16,700 nucleotides of DNA from Flavobacterium sp. (GCA_030151565.1 JASLDM010000101.1:1-16700); one strand, 5' to 3'; counted from the first letter of the stretch, positions 1-7,751 are shown. A program made the numbers and translations. The notes: generated by a model from the sequence alone, not told the origin.

Positions 1-1
1 A

Positions 2-292
2 TTGACTAATAAAAAAGGTGAAGTGATTTCTTGGTCATCAGCAGGTAAAATGGGATTCAGAGGTTCTAAAAAGAACACACCTTACGCTGCTCAAATGGCT
101 GCAGAAGATTGCGGTAAAGTTGCACTTGAGGCAGGATTGAAGAAAGTTAAAGTTTATGTAAAAGGACCAGGTAACGGAAGAGAATCTGCTATCAGATCTT
201 TACATAACAACGGAATTGAAGTAACTGAAATTATTGACATTACTCCAATGCCACATAATGGATGTCGTCCTCCAAAAAGAAGAAGAGTTTAA
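2..292 (+). CDS. rpsK: Small ribosomal subunit protein S11 (uS11), 5'-truncated
   Basis: Ribosomal protein S11 is part of the 30S platform and helps form the mRNA exit region with S7 and 16S rRNA. The visible 96 residues cover the conserved core and C-terminus: WSSAGKMGFRGSKKNTPYAAQ, then VKVYVKGPGNGRESAIR, then the family-typical end DITPMPHNGCRPPKRRRV. The family is usually near 127-130 residues, so about 30 N-terminal residues lie left of the window. The TTG at bases 2-4 reads as an internal leucine, not a start. It is followed by rpsD, rpoA and rplQ, the standard distal order of the bacterial alpha operon. Identification is certain; only the start is missing. Confidence 0.97.
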   Translation: MTNKKGEVISWSSAGKMGFRGSKKNTPYAAQMAAEDCGKVALEAGLKKVKVYVKGPGNGRESAIRSLHNNGIEVTEIIDITPMPHNGCRPPKRRRV

Positions 293-307
293 TTTATAGT
301 ATAACCT

Positions 308-366
308 AAGGTAGGAATAGATTATCGGAGGAAAGTGACCTGAATTCATAATCCCTACCTTTTTTT
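308..366 (+). promoter_or_regulatory. Terminator-like hairpin leader of rpsD, candidate S4 attenuator
   Basis: Between the rpsK stop and the rpsD start the RNA can fold into a long hairpin. AAGGTAGG (308-315) pairs with CCTACCTT (354-361), and GATTAT (320-325) pairs with ATAATC (348-353); the bases AATA bulge on the left side. A run of seven T (360-366) follows directly, the form of an intrinsic terminator. It lies inside an operon whose downstream genes must be transcribed, so partial or regulated termination is more likely than a true end. S4 commonly autoregulates its own operon through mRNA structure, which makes this a plausible S4-binding leader. The pairing is seen; the function is inferred. 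Confidence 0.55.
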
Positions 367-377
367 AATTTTTAGAA

Positions 378-983
378 ATGGCAAGATATACTGGTCCACA
401 AACTAAGATCGCTCGTAAGTTTGGTGAAGCAATTTTCGGTGATGATAAATCATTCGAAAAAAGAAATTACCCTCCTGGGCAACACGGATTGGCAAGAAAA
501 AGAGGTAAAAAATCTGAGTACGCTGTCCAATTAATGGAGAAACAAAAAGCTAAATATACTTATGGTATTTTAGAAAAACAATTCAGTAACTTATTCAAAA
601 AAGCATCTGCTGCTCGTGGAGTAACTGGTGAAGTTTTGATTCAATTATGTGAGTCTAGATTAGACAACGTAGTTTACAGAATGGGTATTGCTCCTTCTCG
701 TAGAGCGGCTCGTCAAATTGTTTCTCATAGACATATTACTGTAAATGGAGAATTGGTTAACATTCCTTCATATCAATTGAAACCTGGTGATAAAGTAGCA
801 GTTCGTGCTAAATCAAAATCTCTAGAGATTATCGAACGTTCATTATCTAATTCTAGCGCTGTTTACGAATGGATTACTTGGAATCCTGAAACGTTGGAAG
901 GTAGTTTTGTTTCTGTACCTCAAAGACTTCAAGTTCCTGAGAACATTAAAGAACAGTTAATCGTAGAGTTGTACAACAAATAA
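378..983 (+). CDS. rpsD: Small ribosomal subunit protein S4 (uS4)
   Basis: S4 is a primary 16S rRNA-binding protein that nucleates assembly of the 30S body and takes part in decoding fidelity. At 201 residues it has the normal bacterial length. The N-terminus MARYTGPQTKIARKFGEAIFG and the segment NYPPGQHGLARKRGKKSEYAVQL are typical of the family, and the S4 RNA-binding domain follows at about residues 93-155 (SRLDNVVYRMGIAPSRRAARQIVSHRHITVNG). The ATG at 378 lies 11 bases after the T-run of the hairpin leader, so translation and the leader could influence each other. The gene sits 25 bases before rpoA and is surely co-transcribed with it. Confidence 0.98.
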   Translation: MARYTGPQTKIARKFGEAIFGDDKSFEKRNYPPGQHGLARKRGKKSEYAVQLMEKQKAKYTYGILEKQFSNLFKKASAARGVTGEVLIQLCESRLDNVVYRMGIAPSRRAARQIVSHRHITVNGELVNIPSYQLKPGDKVAVRAKSKSLEIIERSLSNSSAVYEWITWNPETLEGSFVSVPQRLQVPENIKEQLIVELYNK

Positions 984-1008
984 TAATTGACATTCAGTCG
1001 AAACAAAT

Positions 1009-2001
1009 ATGGCAATATTTAATTTTCAAAAGCCCGATAAAGTTATCATGATTGATTCGACCGATTTTAAGGGTAAATTCGAATTTAGACCTTTAGAACC
1101 GGGATATGGATTGACAGTAGGTAATGCATTAAGAAGAGTTCTTCTTTCTTCATTAGAAGGATTTGCAATTACTTCAGTTCGTATCGAAGGTGTTGATCAT
1201 GAGTTTTCTGCAATCTCTGGTGTTGTTGAGGATGTAACTGAAATCATTCTTAACTTAAAACAAGTTCGTTTTAAACGTCAAATTGATGACGTAGAAAATG
1301 AAACTGTTAGCATCAATTTCTCTGGAAAAGAACAATTGACAGCAGGAGATTTTCAAAAGTTTATCTCAGGTTTTCAAGTTTTAAACCCTGAATTAGTTAT
1401 CTGTAATTTAGAAAGTAATATTACTATCAATATGGATTTAACTATTGAAAAGGGAAGAGGATACGTAGCAGCAGAGGAGAACAGAAAACCAAACGCACCT
1501 ATAGGTACTATCTTTACTGATTCTATTTATACTCCAGTAAAGAACGTTAAGTATGCAATCGAAAATTACCGTGTAGAACAAAAAACGGACTACGAGAAAT
1601 TGGTGTTTGACATTGTTACTGACGGATCAATCCATCCAAAAGATGCATTAACTGAGGCAGCAAAAACATTGATTCATCATTTTATGCTGTTCTCTGACGA
1701 GAGGATTACTTTAGAGGCCGATGAAATTGCTCAAACTGAATCATATGATGAGGAATCTCTACATATGAGACAGCTTCTTAAAACGAAATTGGTAGATTTA
1801 GACCTTTCAGTTAGAGCATTGAATTGTTTGAAAGCGGCTGAAGTAGATACATTAGGAGATTTAGTTTCTTATAACAAAAATGACTTGATGAAGTTCAGAA
1901 ACTTCGGAAAGAAATCGCTTTCAGAATTGGAAGAGCTTGTAGCTGTTAAGGGATTAAACTTCGGTATGGATCTATCAAAATATAAATTAGATAAAGAATA
2001 A
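1009..2001 (+). CDS. rpoA: DNA-directed RNA polymerase subunit alpha
   Basis: The alpha subunit dimerises to start assembly of RNA polymerase, and its C-terminal domain contacts promoter UP elements and activators. The 330 residues are full length. The N-terminal domain shows the dimer-interface signature YGLTVGNALRRVLLSSLEG (about residues 34-52). The C-terminal domain is at about 250-325, with the helix-hairpin-helix stretch LDLSVRALNCLKAAEVDTLGD and the downstream FRNFGKKSLSELEE. It lies between rpsD and rplQ, the usual place. Many A-rich tracts seen upstream of promoters in this window could serve as its UP-element targets, but that is inference. Confidence 0.98.
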   Translation: MAIFNFQKPDKVIMIDSTDFKGKFEFRPLEPGYGLTVGNALRRVLLSSLEGFAITSVRIEGVDHEFSAISGVVEDVTEIILNLKQVRFKRQIDDVENETVSINFSGKEQLTAGDFQKFISGFQVLNPELVICNLESNITINMDLTIEKGRGYVAAEENRKPNAPIGTIFTDSIYTPVKNVKYAIENYRVEQKTDYEKLVFDIVTDGSIHPKDALTEAAKTLIHHFMLFSDERITLEADEIAQTESYDEESLHMRQLLKTKLVDLDLSVRALNCLKAAEVDTLGDLVSYNKNDLMKFRNFGKKSLSELEELVAVKGLNFGMDLSKYKLDKE

Positions 2002-2003
2002 TA

Positions 2004-2021
2004 TAGGCTTTTTTAAGTCTA
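2004..2021 (+). other. Small intercistronic hairpin between rpoA and rplQ
   Basis: TAGGCTT (2004-2010) and AAGTCTA (2015-2021) can pair over 7 bp, one of them G-U, around a TTTT loop. No T-run follows, so it is not a terminator. It may be an RNA-processing or stability element, or chance in AT-rich sequence. Confidence 0.3.
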
Positions 2022-2035
2022 AATTCTAGAAAGTA

Positions 2036-2518
2036 ATGAGACACGGAAAAAAATTTAACCACTTAGGCAGAAAGGCTGCGCATAGAAATTCTATGTTGGC
2101 TAATATGGCTTGCTCATTGATCGAACATAAACGCATCAATACTACTGTTGCTAAAGCGAAAGCTTTAAAACAATATATAGAGCCACTAATTACAAAATCA
2201 AAAACTGACGATACACATAACCGTCGTATTGTTTTCTCTTACTTAAGAGATAAAGACGCGGTTACTGAACTTTTTAGAGAAGTTGCTCAAAAAGTAGGTG
2301 ATCGTCCAGGAGGTTATACTCGTATTATCAAGTTGGGTAACCGTCTTGGGGATAATGCTGATATGGCTATGATCGAGCTTGTAGATTTCAATGAAATTTA
2401 TAATGCTGGTAAAAAAGAGGCTAAAAAAGCTACTACTCGTCGTGGTAAAGCTAAAAAATCTGAAGCTGCAGCTCCTGCGACTGAAGCAACAGAAACAGCT
2501 TCTGAAACTAATGAATAA
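2036..2518 (+). CDS. rplQ: Large ribosomal subunit protein L17 (bL17)
   Basis: L17 is a 50S protein near the exit tunnel. The first 120 or so residues are the conserved domain: MRHGKKFNHLGRKAAHRNSM, then NMACSLIEHKRINTTVAKAKALKQYIEPLIT, then GGYTRIIKLGNRLGDNADMAMIELVDFN. The last 35 residues form a lysine/alanine/threonine-rich, low-complexity tail (KKATTRRGKAKKSEAAAPAT and on), which lengthens the protein to 160 residues compared with about 120-127 in many other bacteria; such tails are usual for L17 in Bacteroidetes. It closes the ribosomal operon and is followed 36 bases later by a strong terminator. Confidence 0.98.
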   Translation: MRHGKKFNHLGRKAAHRNSMLANMACSLIEHKRINTTVAKAKALKQYIEPLITKSKTDDTHNRRIVFSYLRDKDAVTELFREVAQKVGDRPGGYTRIIKLGNRLGDNADMAMIELVDFNEIYNAGKKEAKKATTRRGKAKKSEAAAPATEATETASETNE

Positions 2519-2554
2519 TTTTACAATTTTACATTTGTAATTCATTAATATATT

Positions 2555-2589
2555 AAAAAGGACATTCTTTTAAGAGTGTCCTTTTTTTT
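2555..2589 (+). terminator. Intrinsic terminator of the ribosomal operon
   Basis: A 15-bp stem (2555-2569 with 2572-2586, one T-G pair) closes on a tiny TT loop and runs straight into a T-run ending at 2589. It is the end signal of the rpsK-rplQ transcript. The A-run on the left arm could let it also work in reverse. Confidence 0.9.
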
Positions 2590-2621
2590 GTATATTTTAT
2601 TCACTTATTTGATTATTTTTG
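2588..2621 (+). promoter_or_regulatory. Bacteroidetes-type promoter of carA
   Basis: A full TAnnTTTG -7 element (TATTTTTG, 2614-2621) lies 23 nt after a TTG at 2588-2590. The start codon of carA at 2642 is 20 bases further on, which leaves a short leader. The -33 element is made by the very end of the preceding terminator's T-run, so the two signals touch. Confidence 0.6.
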
Positions 2622-2641
2622 CACCACAATACAACTTAACA

Positions 2642-3754
2642 ATGGAATATAATAATAGAGATCATGCAGTTCTTGTGTTAAATGACGGAACTGTTTTTTT
2701 TGGAAAATCAATCGGAATTAAAGGAACTTCTTTTGGTGAAATTTGTTTTAATACTGGAATGACTGGTTATCAGGAAGTATTCACGGATCCTTCTTACTTC
2801 GGTCAAATTATGTTAGCTACCAATCCTCATATCGGTAATTATGGGGTTAATGAAGAAGATGTCGATTCTGATGGAATTAAAATTGCTGGGTTAGTTTGTA
2901 AAAATTTCAGCTTTTCTCATTCAAGAGTTAATGCTACTAGTGATTTACTGACTTATTTTGAAAAAAATAATTTAGTTGCAATTTCTGATGTGGATACACG
3001 TGCTTTAACAAGTTATATTCGTGATAATGGGGCAATGAATGCTGTTATTTCTACAGATGGTAAATCAGTTGAGGAGCTTAAGGAGTTGTTGAAATCTGTG
3101 CCATCTATGGAGGGCTTAGAGTTGGCTTCTAAAGTTTCGACTAAAGAGCCCTATTTTTTCGGAAATGAGAATGCGACTTTTCGTGTTTCTGCGTTGGATT
3201 TAGGAATTAAAACTAATATTCTACGTTGTCTTGCTGAGCGTGATTGCTATATTAAAGTTTTTCCATTTGACAGCAGCTATGAAGATCTGTTGTCATTCAA
3301 TCCCGACGGTATTTTCTTGTCAAACGGACCTGGTGATCCGCAACCTCTAACGGCTGTTCGAGCTGTAGTTGATCGAGTAGTACATTCAGGACTACCTGTT
3401 TTTGGTATTTGTTTAGGGCATCAATTAATTGCACTTTCTCAGGGAGTTTCTACATATAAAATGTTTACAGGACATCGTGGATCTAACCATCCAGTAATGA
3501 ATGTTTCTACAGGAAAGGGTGAGATTACCTCTCAAAACCATGGTTTTGCAGTAACTCGAGAAGACGTAGAGAATCATGATTCTTTAGAAATTTCTCATTA
3601 TCATTTGAATGACCAGACTGTTGCTGGAATTCGCATGAAGGATAAGGCTGTTTTTTCGGTTCAGTTTCATCCAGAATCTAGTCCTGGACCTCATGATTCA
3701 CGTTATCTTTTTGATGATTTTATCGAAAATATCAAAATTCATAAAGGAGCGTAA
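2642..3754 (+). CDS. carA: Carbamoyl-phosphate synthase, small (glutaminase) subunit
   Basis: CarA hydrolyses glutamine and passes ammonia to CarB, which makes carbamoyl phosphate for pyrimidines and arginine. The 370 residues have an N-terminal CPSase small-chain domain (LNDGTVFFGKSIG, GEICFNTGMTGYQE, DPSYFGQIM) and a C-terminal class I glutamine amidotransferase domain. The catalytic triad is visible: C257 in GICLGHQL, and H343 and E345 in FHPESSPGP. The ATG at 2642 is preferred over an in-frame GTG at 2576. The GTG lies inside the upstream terminator, would add a hydrophobic 22-residue leader foreign to CarA, and precedes the promoter. No carB is adjacent; the gene stands alone between its own promoter and terminator. 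Confidence 0.96.
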   Translation: MEYNNRDHAVLVLNDGTVFFGKSIGIKGTSFGEICFNTGMTGYQEVFTDPSYFGQIMLATNPHIGNYGVNEEDVDSDGIKIAGLVCKNFSFSHSRVNATSDLLTYFEKNNLVAISDVDTRALTSYIRDNGAMNAVISTDGKSVEELKELLKSVPSMEGLELASKVSTKEPYFFGNENATFRVSALDLGIKTNILRCLAERDCYIKVFPFDSSYEDLLSFNPDGIFLSNGPGDPQPLTAVRAVVDRVVHSGLPVFGICLGHQLIALSQGVSTYKMFTGHRGSNHPVMNVSTGKGEITSQNHGFAVTREDVENHDSLEISHYHLNDQTVAGIRMKDKAVFSVQFHPESSPGPHDSRYLFDDFIENIKIHKGA

Positions 3755-3766
3755 GCTCCTTTTTTT
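3743..3766 (+). terminator. carA terminator overlapping its stop codon
   Basis: AAAGGAGC (3743-3750) pairs with GCTCCTTT (3755-3762) around a GTAA loop, followed by T to 3766. The TAA stop of carA (3752-3754) is in the loop, so the last three codons of the gene form the left arm. Confidence 0.85.
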
Positions 3767-3770
3767 ATTA

Positions 3771-3792
3771 TTTAAAATCATTTGATTTTAAA
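3771..3792. promoter_or_regulatory. Perfect 10-2-10 palindrome upstream of eno
   Basis: TTTAAAATCA, then TT, then TGATTTTAAA form a perfect inverted repeat. It covers the expected -33 position of the eno promoter, so it could be an operator. It is very AT-rich, which weakens the case. Confidence 0.4.
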
Positions 3793-3816
3793 ATTCTAAA
3801 TTATTTGGTAATTTTG
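3782..3816 (+). promoter_or_regulatory. Putative promoter of eno
   Basis: TAATTTTG (3809-3816) is a full match to TAnnTTTG. The best TTG is at 3782-3784 with a 24-nt spacer, slightly long. The eno ATG is 36 bases downstream of the -7 element. Confidence 0.5.
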
Positions 3817-3851
3817 TCAAAATACTAAATTAACTATACACAATTAATATC

Positions 3852-5141
3852 ATGAGTACAATTGTTAAAATTCATGCACGTCAAATTCTTGACTCAAGAG
3901 GGAATCCTACAGTAGAGGTAGATGTTATTACCGAGAACGGTTTTTTAGGTAGAGCAGCTGTACCGTCTGGTGCATCTACTGGAGAACATGAAGCAGTAGA
4001 ATTACGCGATGGAGGAAAGGCTTATATGGGGAAAGGTGTTTTGAACGCAGTTGAGAATGTTAATTCTATTATAGCAGCTAATGTTGTAGGATTAAATGTG
4101 TTTGAACAAAATGCAATTGATGAAGTTATGATTGCTTTGGATGGTACTCCAAATAAAGCAAATTTAGGTGCAAATGCTATTTTAGGTGTCTCTTTAGCTG
4201 TTGCAAAAGCTGCTGCAAATGAATTAGGTTTGCCTTTATATCGTTATGTAGGTGGTGTTTCTGCAAATACGCTTCCTGTTCCGATGATGAATATTATTAA
4301 TGGTGGTTCTCACTCGGATGCTCCTATTGCATTTCAAGAGTTTATGATTATGCCTGTTAAGGCATCTACTTTTAGTGAAGCTATGCAGATGGGGACTGAG
4401 ATTTTTCATAACCTAAAAAAAGTTTTACACGAAAGAGGCTTGAGTACTGCTGTTGGAGATGAAGGAGGTTTTGCTCCAACTTTAGAAGGAACTGAGGATG
4501 CTCTAGAGTCGATTAAACATGCAGTTGAGAATGCTGGTTATACTTTTGGTGACCAAATTATGATTGCTCTTGATTGTGCTGCTTCTGAGTTTTATGCAGA
4601 TGGTAAGTACGACTATACTAAATTTGAAGGAGCTCAAGGGAAAATTCGTACTTCTCAAGAACAAGCAGATTATTTGGCTGAATTAGCAGCTAAATATCCT
4701 ATTGTATCTATTGAGGATGGAATGTATGAAGACGACTGGGAAGGTTGGAAATATTTGACTGAAAAAATTGGTGATCACGTTCAATTAGTGGGAGATGATT
4801 TGTTTGTGACAAATGTTCGAAGATTGAAGAGAGGTATTGATGAAAATATTGGAAACTCTATTTTGATTAAGGTTAATCAAATCGGAACTTTAACAGAGAC
4901 GATTGCTGCTGTAAATATGGCGCACAACGCTGGATTTACATCTGTAATGTCGCATCGTTCTGGAGAAACAGAAGATAGTACAATTGCTGATTTAGCTGTT
5001 GCTTTAAACTGTGGTCAAATTAAGACTGGTTCTGCATCGCGTTCTGATCGTATGGCTAAGTACAATCAATTGTTGCGTATTGAAGAGGAGCTGGCTGATG
5101 TTGCCTATTATCCTCAAGGGAATGCTTTTAAAGTAAAGTAA
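3852..5141 (+). CDS. eno: Enolase (phosphopyruvate hydratase)
   Basis: Enolase converts 2-phosphoglycerate to phosphoenolpyruvate in glycolysis and the reverse in gluconeogenesis; it is cytoplasmic and Mg2+-dependent. The 429 residues match the family length. Visible marks are the N-terminal ARQILDSRGNPTVEVDV, the loop SGASTGEHEAVELRD, E204 within VGDEGGFAP, the metal-binding ALDCAASEF and SIEDGM segments, K340 in the signature LIKVNQIGTLTE, and SHRSGETEDSTIADLAV near the C-terminus. It has its own promoter and terminator and is not in an operon with its neighbours. Confidence 0.98.
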   Translation: MSTIVKIHARQILDSRGNPTVEVDVITENGFLGRAAVPSGASTGEHEAVELRDGGKAYMGKGVLNAVENVNSIIAANVVGLNVFEQNAIDEVMIALDGTPNKANLGANAILGVSLAVAKAAANELGLPLYRYVGGVSANTLPVPMMNIINGGSHSDAPIAFQEFMIMPVKASTFSEAMQMGTEIFHNLKKVLHERGLSTAVGDEGGFAPTLEGTEDALESIKHAVENAGYTFGDQIMIALDCAASEFYADGKYDYTKFEGAQGKIRTSQEQADYLAELAAKYPIVSIEDGMYEDDWEGWKYLTEKIGDHVQLVGDDLFVTNVRRLKRGIDENIGNSILIKVNQIGTLTETIAAVNMAHNAGFTSVMSHRSGETEDSTIADLAVALNCGQIKTGSASRSDRMAKYNQLLRIEEELADVAYYPQGNAFKVK

Positions 5142-5162
5142 AATATGACCAATTTATAGACT

Positions 5163-5194
5163 ATGCCTCAATAATTTTATTGAGGCATTTTTAT
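5163..5194 (+). terminator. Intrinsic terminator of eno
   Basis: TGCCTCAATA (5164-5173) pairs with TATTGAGGCA (5178-5187), followed by a T-rich tail. The stop codon of eno is about 22 bases upstream. Confidence 0.85.
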
Positions 5195-5452
5195 TTAAAT
5201 TATTTTTAGAAATAAGTTTGAAATCATTTTAAAAGTTGTAAATTAACATCATAATACAAAGGTGTGAGGATTTGATTGTAGAATGAAACTGTAAGCTTCT
5301 TGGTTATGGTTTTTTTGTATGCTTTTGCATGGTTTAAAGGTTGGTTTTTAAAACTTGTATGTAAGCATAATAATTCATGTATTTCCTTTATAATTTCTTT
5401 GTAATTGATTAAATTCGCAATCAACAAAATTGAAAAATAAAATATTATAAAT
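5195..5452. other. Intergenic region between eno and gltA
   Basis: This AT-rich stretch has no convincing gene. On the + strand TAAATTCG (5410-5417) is one base off the TAnnTTTG -7 consensus and lies 35 bases before the gltA start, so it is the best promoter candidate, but I find no TTG at the right distance. The longest reverse-strand frame (67 codons) has no recognisable sequence. A 7-bp inverted repeat (TATGCTT 5318-5324, AAGCATA 5363-5369) is probably chance. Confidence 0.4.
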
Positions 5453-6736
5453 ATGTCTAAAACTGCTTATATAGAAGTTGATGGTCAAAGACACGAGTTG
5501 CCAGTATTGGTTGGAACTGAAAATGAAGTTGCAATTGATATACTTAAACTTCGTGCTTTAACAGGGGCTATCACTTTAGATCCAGGTTATAAAAACTCTG
5601 GTTCATGCCAAAGTGCTATTACTTTCCTTGATGGAGAAAAAGGAATTCTAAGATATAGAGGTTATTCTATTGAAGATTTAGCTGAGAAGTCTAACTTTTT
5701 AGAAGTTGCATTTCTTATTATTTTCGGTGAATTACCAACCAAAGAACAAATAGAAAAATTTGAAAATGATATTCGTAGACATTCTTTAGTAAATGAAGAA
5801 ATGAAGAATATTATTGACGGATTCCCTAAAACTGCTCATCCGATGGGAGTTTTGTCTTCGTTGACAAGTGCCTTGACAGCATTCAATCCTAAAGTAGTAG
5901 ATGCTGAATGTGAAAAGGATATGTATGAGGCAGTATGTAAAACAATGGCTAAGTTTTTAGTGATTGCTACTTGGACATATAGAAAAGCAAAAGGATATCC
6001 ATTAAATTATTATGATAATACTACATCTTACGTAGATAACTTTTTGCGATTAATGTTTGCTCTGCCAACAGGACCTTATACAATTGATCCTGTTATCAAA
6101 AATGCAATAGACAAATTGTTTATTTTACATGCTGATCACGAGCAAAACTGTTCGACATCTACAGTTCGTATTGTAGGTTCTTCACATGCAGGGTTATTTG
6201 CTTCAATTTCTGCGGGAGTTTCTGCGCTTTGGGGACCATTACATGGAGGAGCAAATCAAGCTGTTTTAGAAATGCTTGAAGAGATTCAAAATGATGGTGG
6301 AGATGTTTCTAAATTTATTGAGAAAGCAAAAGATAAAAATGATCCTTTCCGTTTAATGGGATTCGGACACCGTGTTTACAAAAACTTCGATCCGCGCGCA
6401 CGTATTATTAAGAAAGCTGCAGATGAAGTTTTGGGTAAATTAGGAGTTGATGATCCGGTATTGGAAATTGCTAAAGAATTAGAAAAAAGAGCTTTAGAAG
6501 ATCCGTATTTTGTAGAAAGACATTTATATCCTAACGTAGATTTCTATTCTGGTATCATTTACCGTGCATTAGGGATCCCAACTGAGATGTTTACGGTGAT
6601 GTTTGCTATCGGACGTTTACCTGGTTGGATTGCACAATGGAAGGAAATGCGTATTAATAAAGAACCTATTGGTAGACCACGTCAGTTGTATATAGGCTCT
6701 CCATTACGAGAGTTTGCTCCAATTGAAAAAAGATAA
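5453..6736 (+). CDS. gltA: Citrate synthase, hexameric (type II) class
   Basis: Citrate synthase condenses oxaloacetate and acetyl-CoA to citrate, the entry step of the TCA cycle. The 427 residues match the long Gram-negative class. The catalytic residues are in place and almost at E. coli numbering: H264 in PLHGGANQAVLEML, H306 in MGFGHRVYKNFDPRA, and D363 in YPNVDFYSGII. The N-terminal domain (DPGYKNSGSCQSAITFLDGE) is the extra region of the NADH-sensitive type II enzymes. It has its own terminator. Its upstream region is long enough for regulation, but only a weak -7 element is visible. Confidence 0.97.
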   Translation: MSKTAYIEVDGQRHELPVLVGTENEVAIDILKLRALTGAITLDPGYKNSGSCQSAITFLDGEKGILRYRGYSIEDLAEKSNFLEVAFLIIFGELPTKEQIEKFENDIRRHSLVNEEMKNIIDGFPKTAHPMGVLSSLTSALTAFNPKVVDAECEKDMYEAVCKTMAKFLVIATWTYRKAKGYPLNYYDNTTSYVDNFLRLMFALPTGPYTIDPVIKNAIDKLFILHADHEQNCSTSTVRIVGSSHAGLFASISAGVSALWGPLHGGANQAVLEMLEEIQNDGGDVSKFIEKAKDKNDPFRLMGFGHRVYKNFDPRARIIKKAADEVLGKLGVDDPVLEIAKELEKRALEDPYFVERHLYPNVDFYSGIIYRALGIPTEMFTVMFAIGRLPGWIAQWKEMRINKEPIGRPRQLYIGSPLREFAPIEKR

Positions 6737-6740
6737 TTTT

Positions 6741-6769
6741 AAAAGCTGCTTATTTAAGCAGCTTTTTTT
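6741..6769 (+). terminator. Intrinsic terminator of gltA
   Basis: AAAAGCTGCTTA (6741-6752) pairs with TAAGCAGCTTTT (6755-6766), followed by T. It begins four bases after the gltA stop codon. Confidence 0.9.
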
Positions 6770-6813
6770 ATGTTTCTTGATTACTTCATGTATAGTATGA
6801 TGAGCCTTTTTGT

Positions 6814-6821
6814 TATATTTG
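6814..6821 (+). promoter_or_regulatory. -7 element of the DDAH-like/ctlX unit
   Basis: TATATTTG matches TAnnTTTG exactly and lies 15 bases before the start codon, so the leader would be very short. No TTG is found 17-23 nt upstream, which leaves the promoter incomplete. Confidence 0.4.
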
Positions 6822-6836
6822 TGAAAATTCAATTGT

Positions 6837-7751
6837 ATGTTAAAACTTAATGTAAATAACGAAACTTCTCGTTTGCGGGCCGTGGTCCTTGGCACAGCTC
6901 AAAATAATGGACCCACACCCACGGCAGAAGAAGCATATGACCCAAAATCCCTACAACATATTTTAGCGGGGACTTATCCTGTTGAGAAAGATATGATTGC
7001 GGAAATGGATGCTTTTAATAAAGTATTCGAAAAATACGATGTAAAGGTTTTTCGACCAGAAATAATAGAAAATTATAATCAGATTTTTACACGTGACATT
7101 GGTTTTGTTATCAATGATACATTTGTTAAAGCTAATATATTACCTGATCGTGATCGCGAATTAGAAGCAGTTCACTACGTTTTAGACCAAATAAATCCCC
7201 AAAATATAATATCAGCACCTGAAGAAGCACATATGGAAGGTGGCGATGTTATGTTGTGGAACGATTATGTGTTTGTAGGAACCTATAAAGGAAGTGATTA
7301 TAAGGATTACATTACAGCGAGAACAAATATGTTAGGTGTTGAGTTTTTACGTGAAGCTTTTCCAAATAAAATTGTAAAAGAATTTGATTTGGTAAAGTCT
7401 AAAATCGAGCCTAGAGATAATGCTTTGCATTTAGATTGTTGTTTTCAGCCTGTAGGGCTTGATAAAGGTATAATTTACAAGAGTGGTTTCCGTGAAGAAG
7501 CAGATTACATGTATCTCGTAAAACTATTTGGAAAAGAAAATCTTTTTCACATAGAACGCGAAGAAATGTATCATATGAACTCAAATGTCTTTTCAATTTC
7601 ACCAGAAGTTGTAGTATCTGAAAAAAACTTTACAAGACTTAATAATTGGCTTAGAGATCGTAATTTTGTAGTAGAAGAAATACCTTATGCTGAAATAGCT
7701 AAACAAGAAGGATTATTACGCTGTTCAACTTTACCATTGATACGCGATTAA
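6837..7751 (+). CDS. Dimethylarginine dimethylaminohydrolase / arginine deiminase-like enzyme
   Basis: This 304-residue protein belongs to the guanidine-modifying (amidinotransferase) superfamily, whose members cleave or transfer guanidino groups through a cysteine-linked intermediate. The Cys-His-acid set is visible: E134 and D137 in HMEGGDVML, H198 in NALHLDCCFQPV, and C296 in GLLRCSTLPL at the C-terminus; FTRDIGFVIND (about residues 84-94) carries a further conserved acid. The length is near that of DDAH and well below classical arginine deiminase (about 400). Either activity would give citrulline, from methylarginine or arginine. The next gene, 16 bases on, encodes a probable citrulline hydrolase, which supports a citrulline-forming role. 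Family is secure; exact substrate is not. Confidence 0.85.
   Translation: MLKLNVNNETSRLRAVVLGTAQNNGPTPTAEEAYDPKSLQHILAGTYPVEKDMIAEMDAFNKVFEKYDVKVFRPEIIENYNQIFTRDIGFVINDTFVKANILPDRDRELEAVHYVLDQINPQNIISAPEEAHMEGGDVMLWNDYVFVGTYKGSDYKDYITARTNMLGVEFLREAFPNKIVKEFDLVKSKIEPRDNALHLDCCFQPVGLDKGIIYKSGFREEADYMYLVKLFGKENLFHIEREEMYHMNSNVFSISPEVVVSEKNFTRLNNWLRDRNFVVEEIPYAEIAKQEGLLRCSTLPLIRD

Noticed and set aside
2243..2545. 100-codon reverse-strand frame opposite rplQ
   Set aside because: It lies over a certain ribosomal gene, and its Phe/Ser-rich protein is the mirror of the Lys/Ala-rich tail of L17.
2576..2641. In-frame GTG start giving CarA a hydrophobic 22-residue leader
   Set aside because: The GTG lies within the terminator hairpin and upstream of the carA promoter; CarA is cytoplasmic and family members begin near MEYNNRDHAV.
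5224..5427. 67-codon reverse frame between eno and gltA
   Set aside because: No recognisable motif, no promoter seen for it, and composition expected by chance in AT-rich intergenic DNA.
6704..6895. 63-codon reverse frame across the end of gltA and the next start
   Set aside because: It crosses a terminator and the start of a well supported gene on the other strand.
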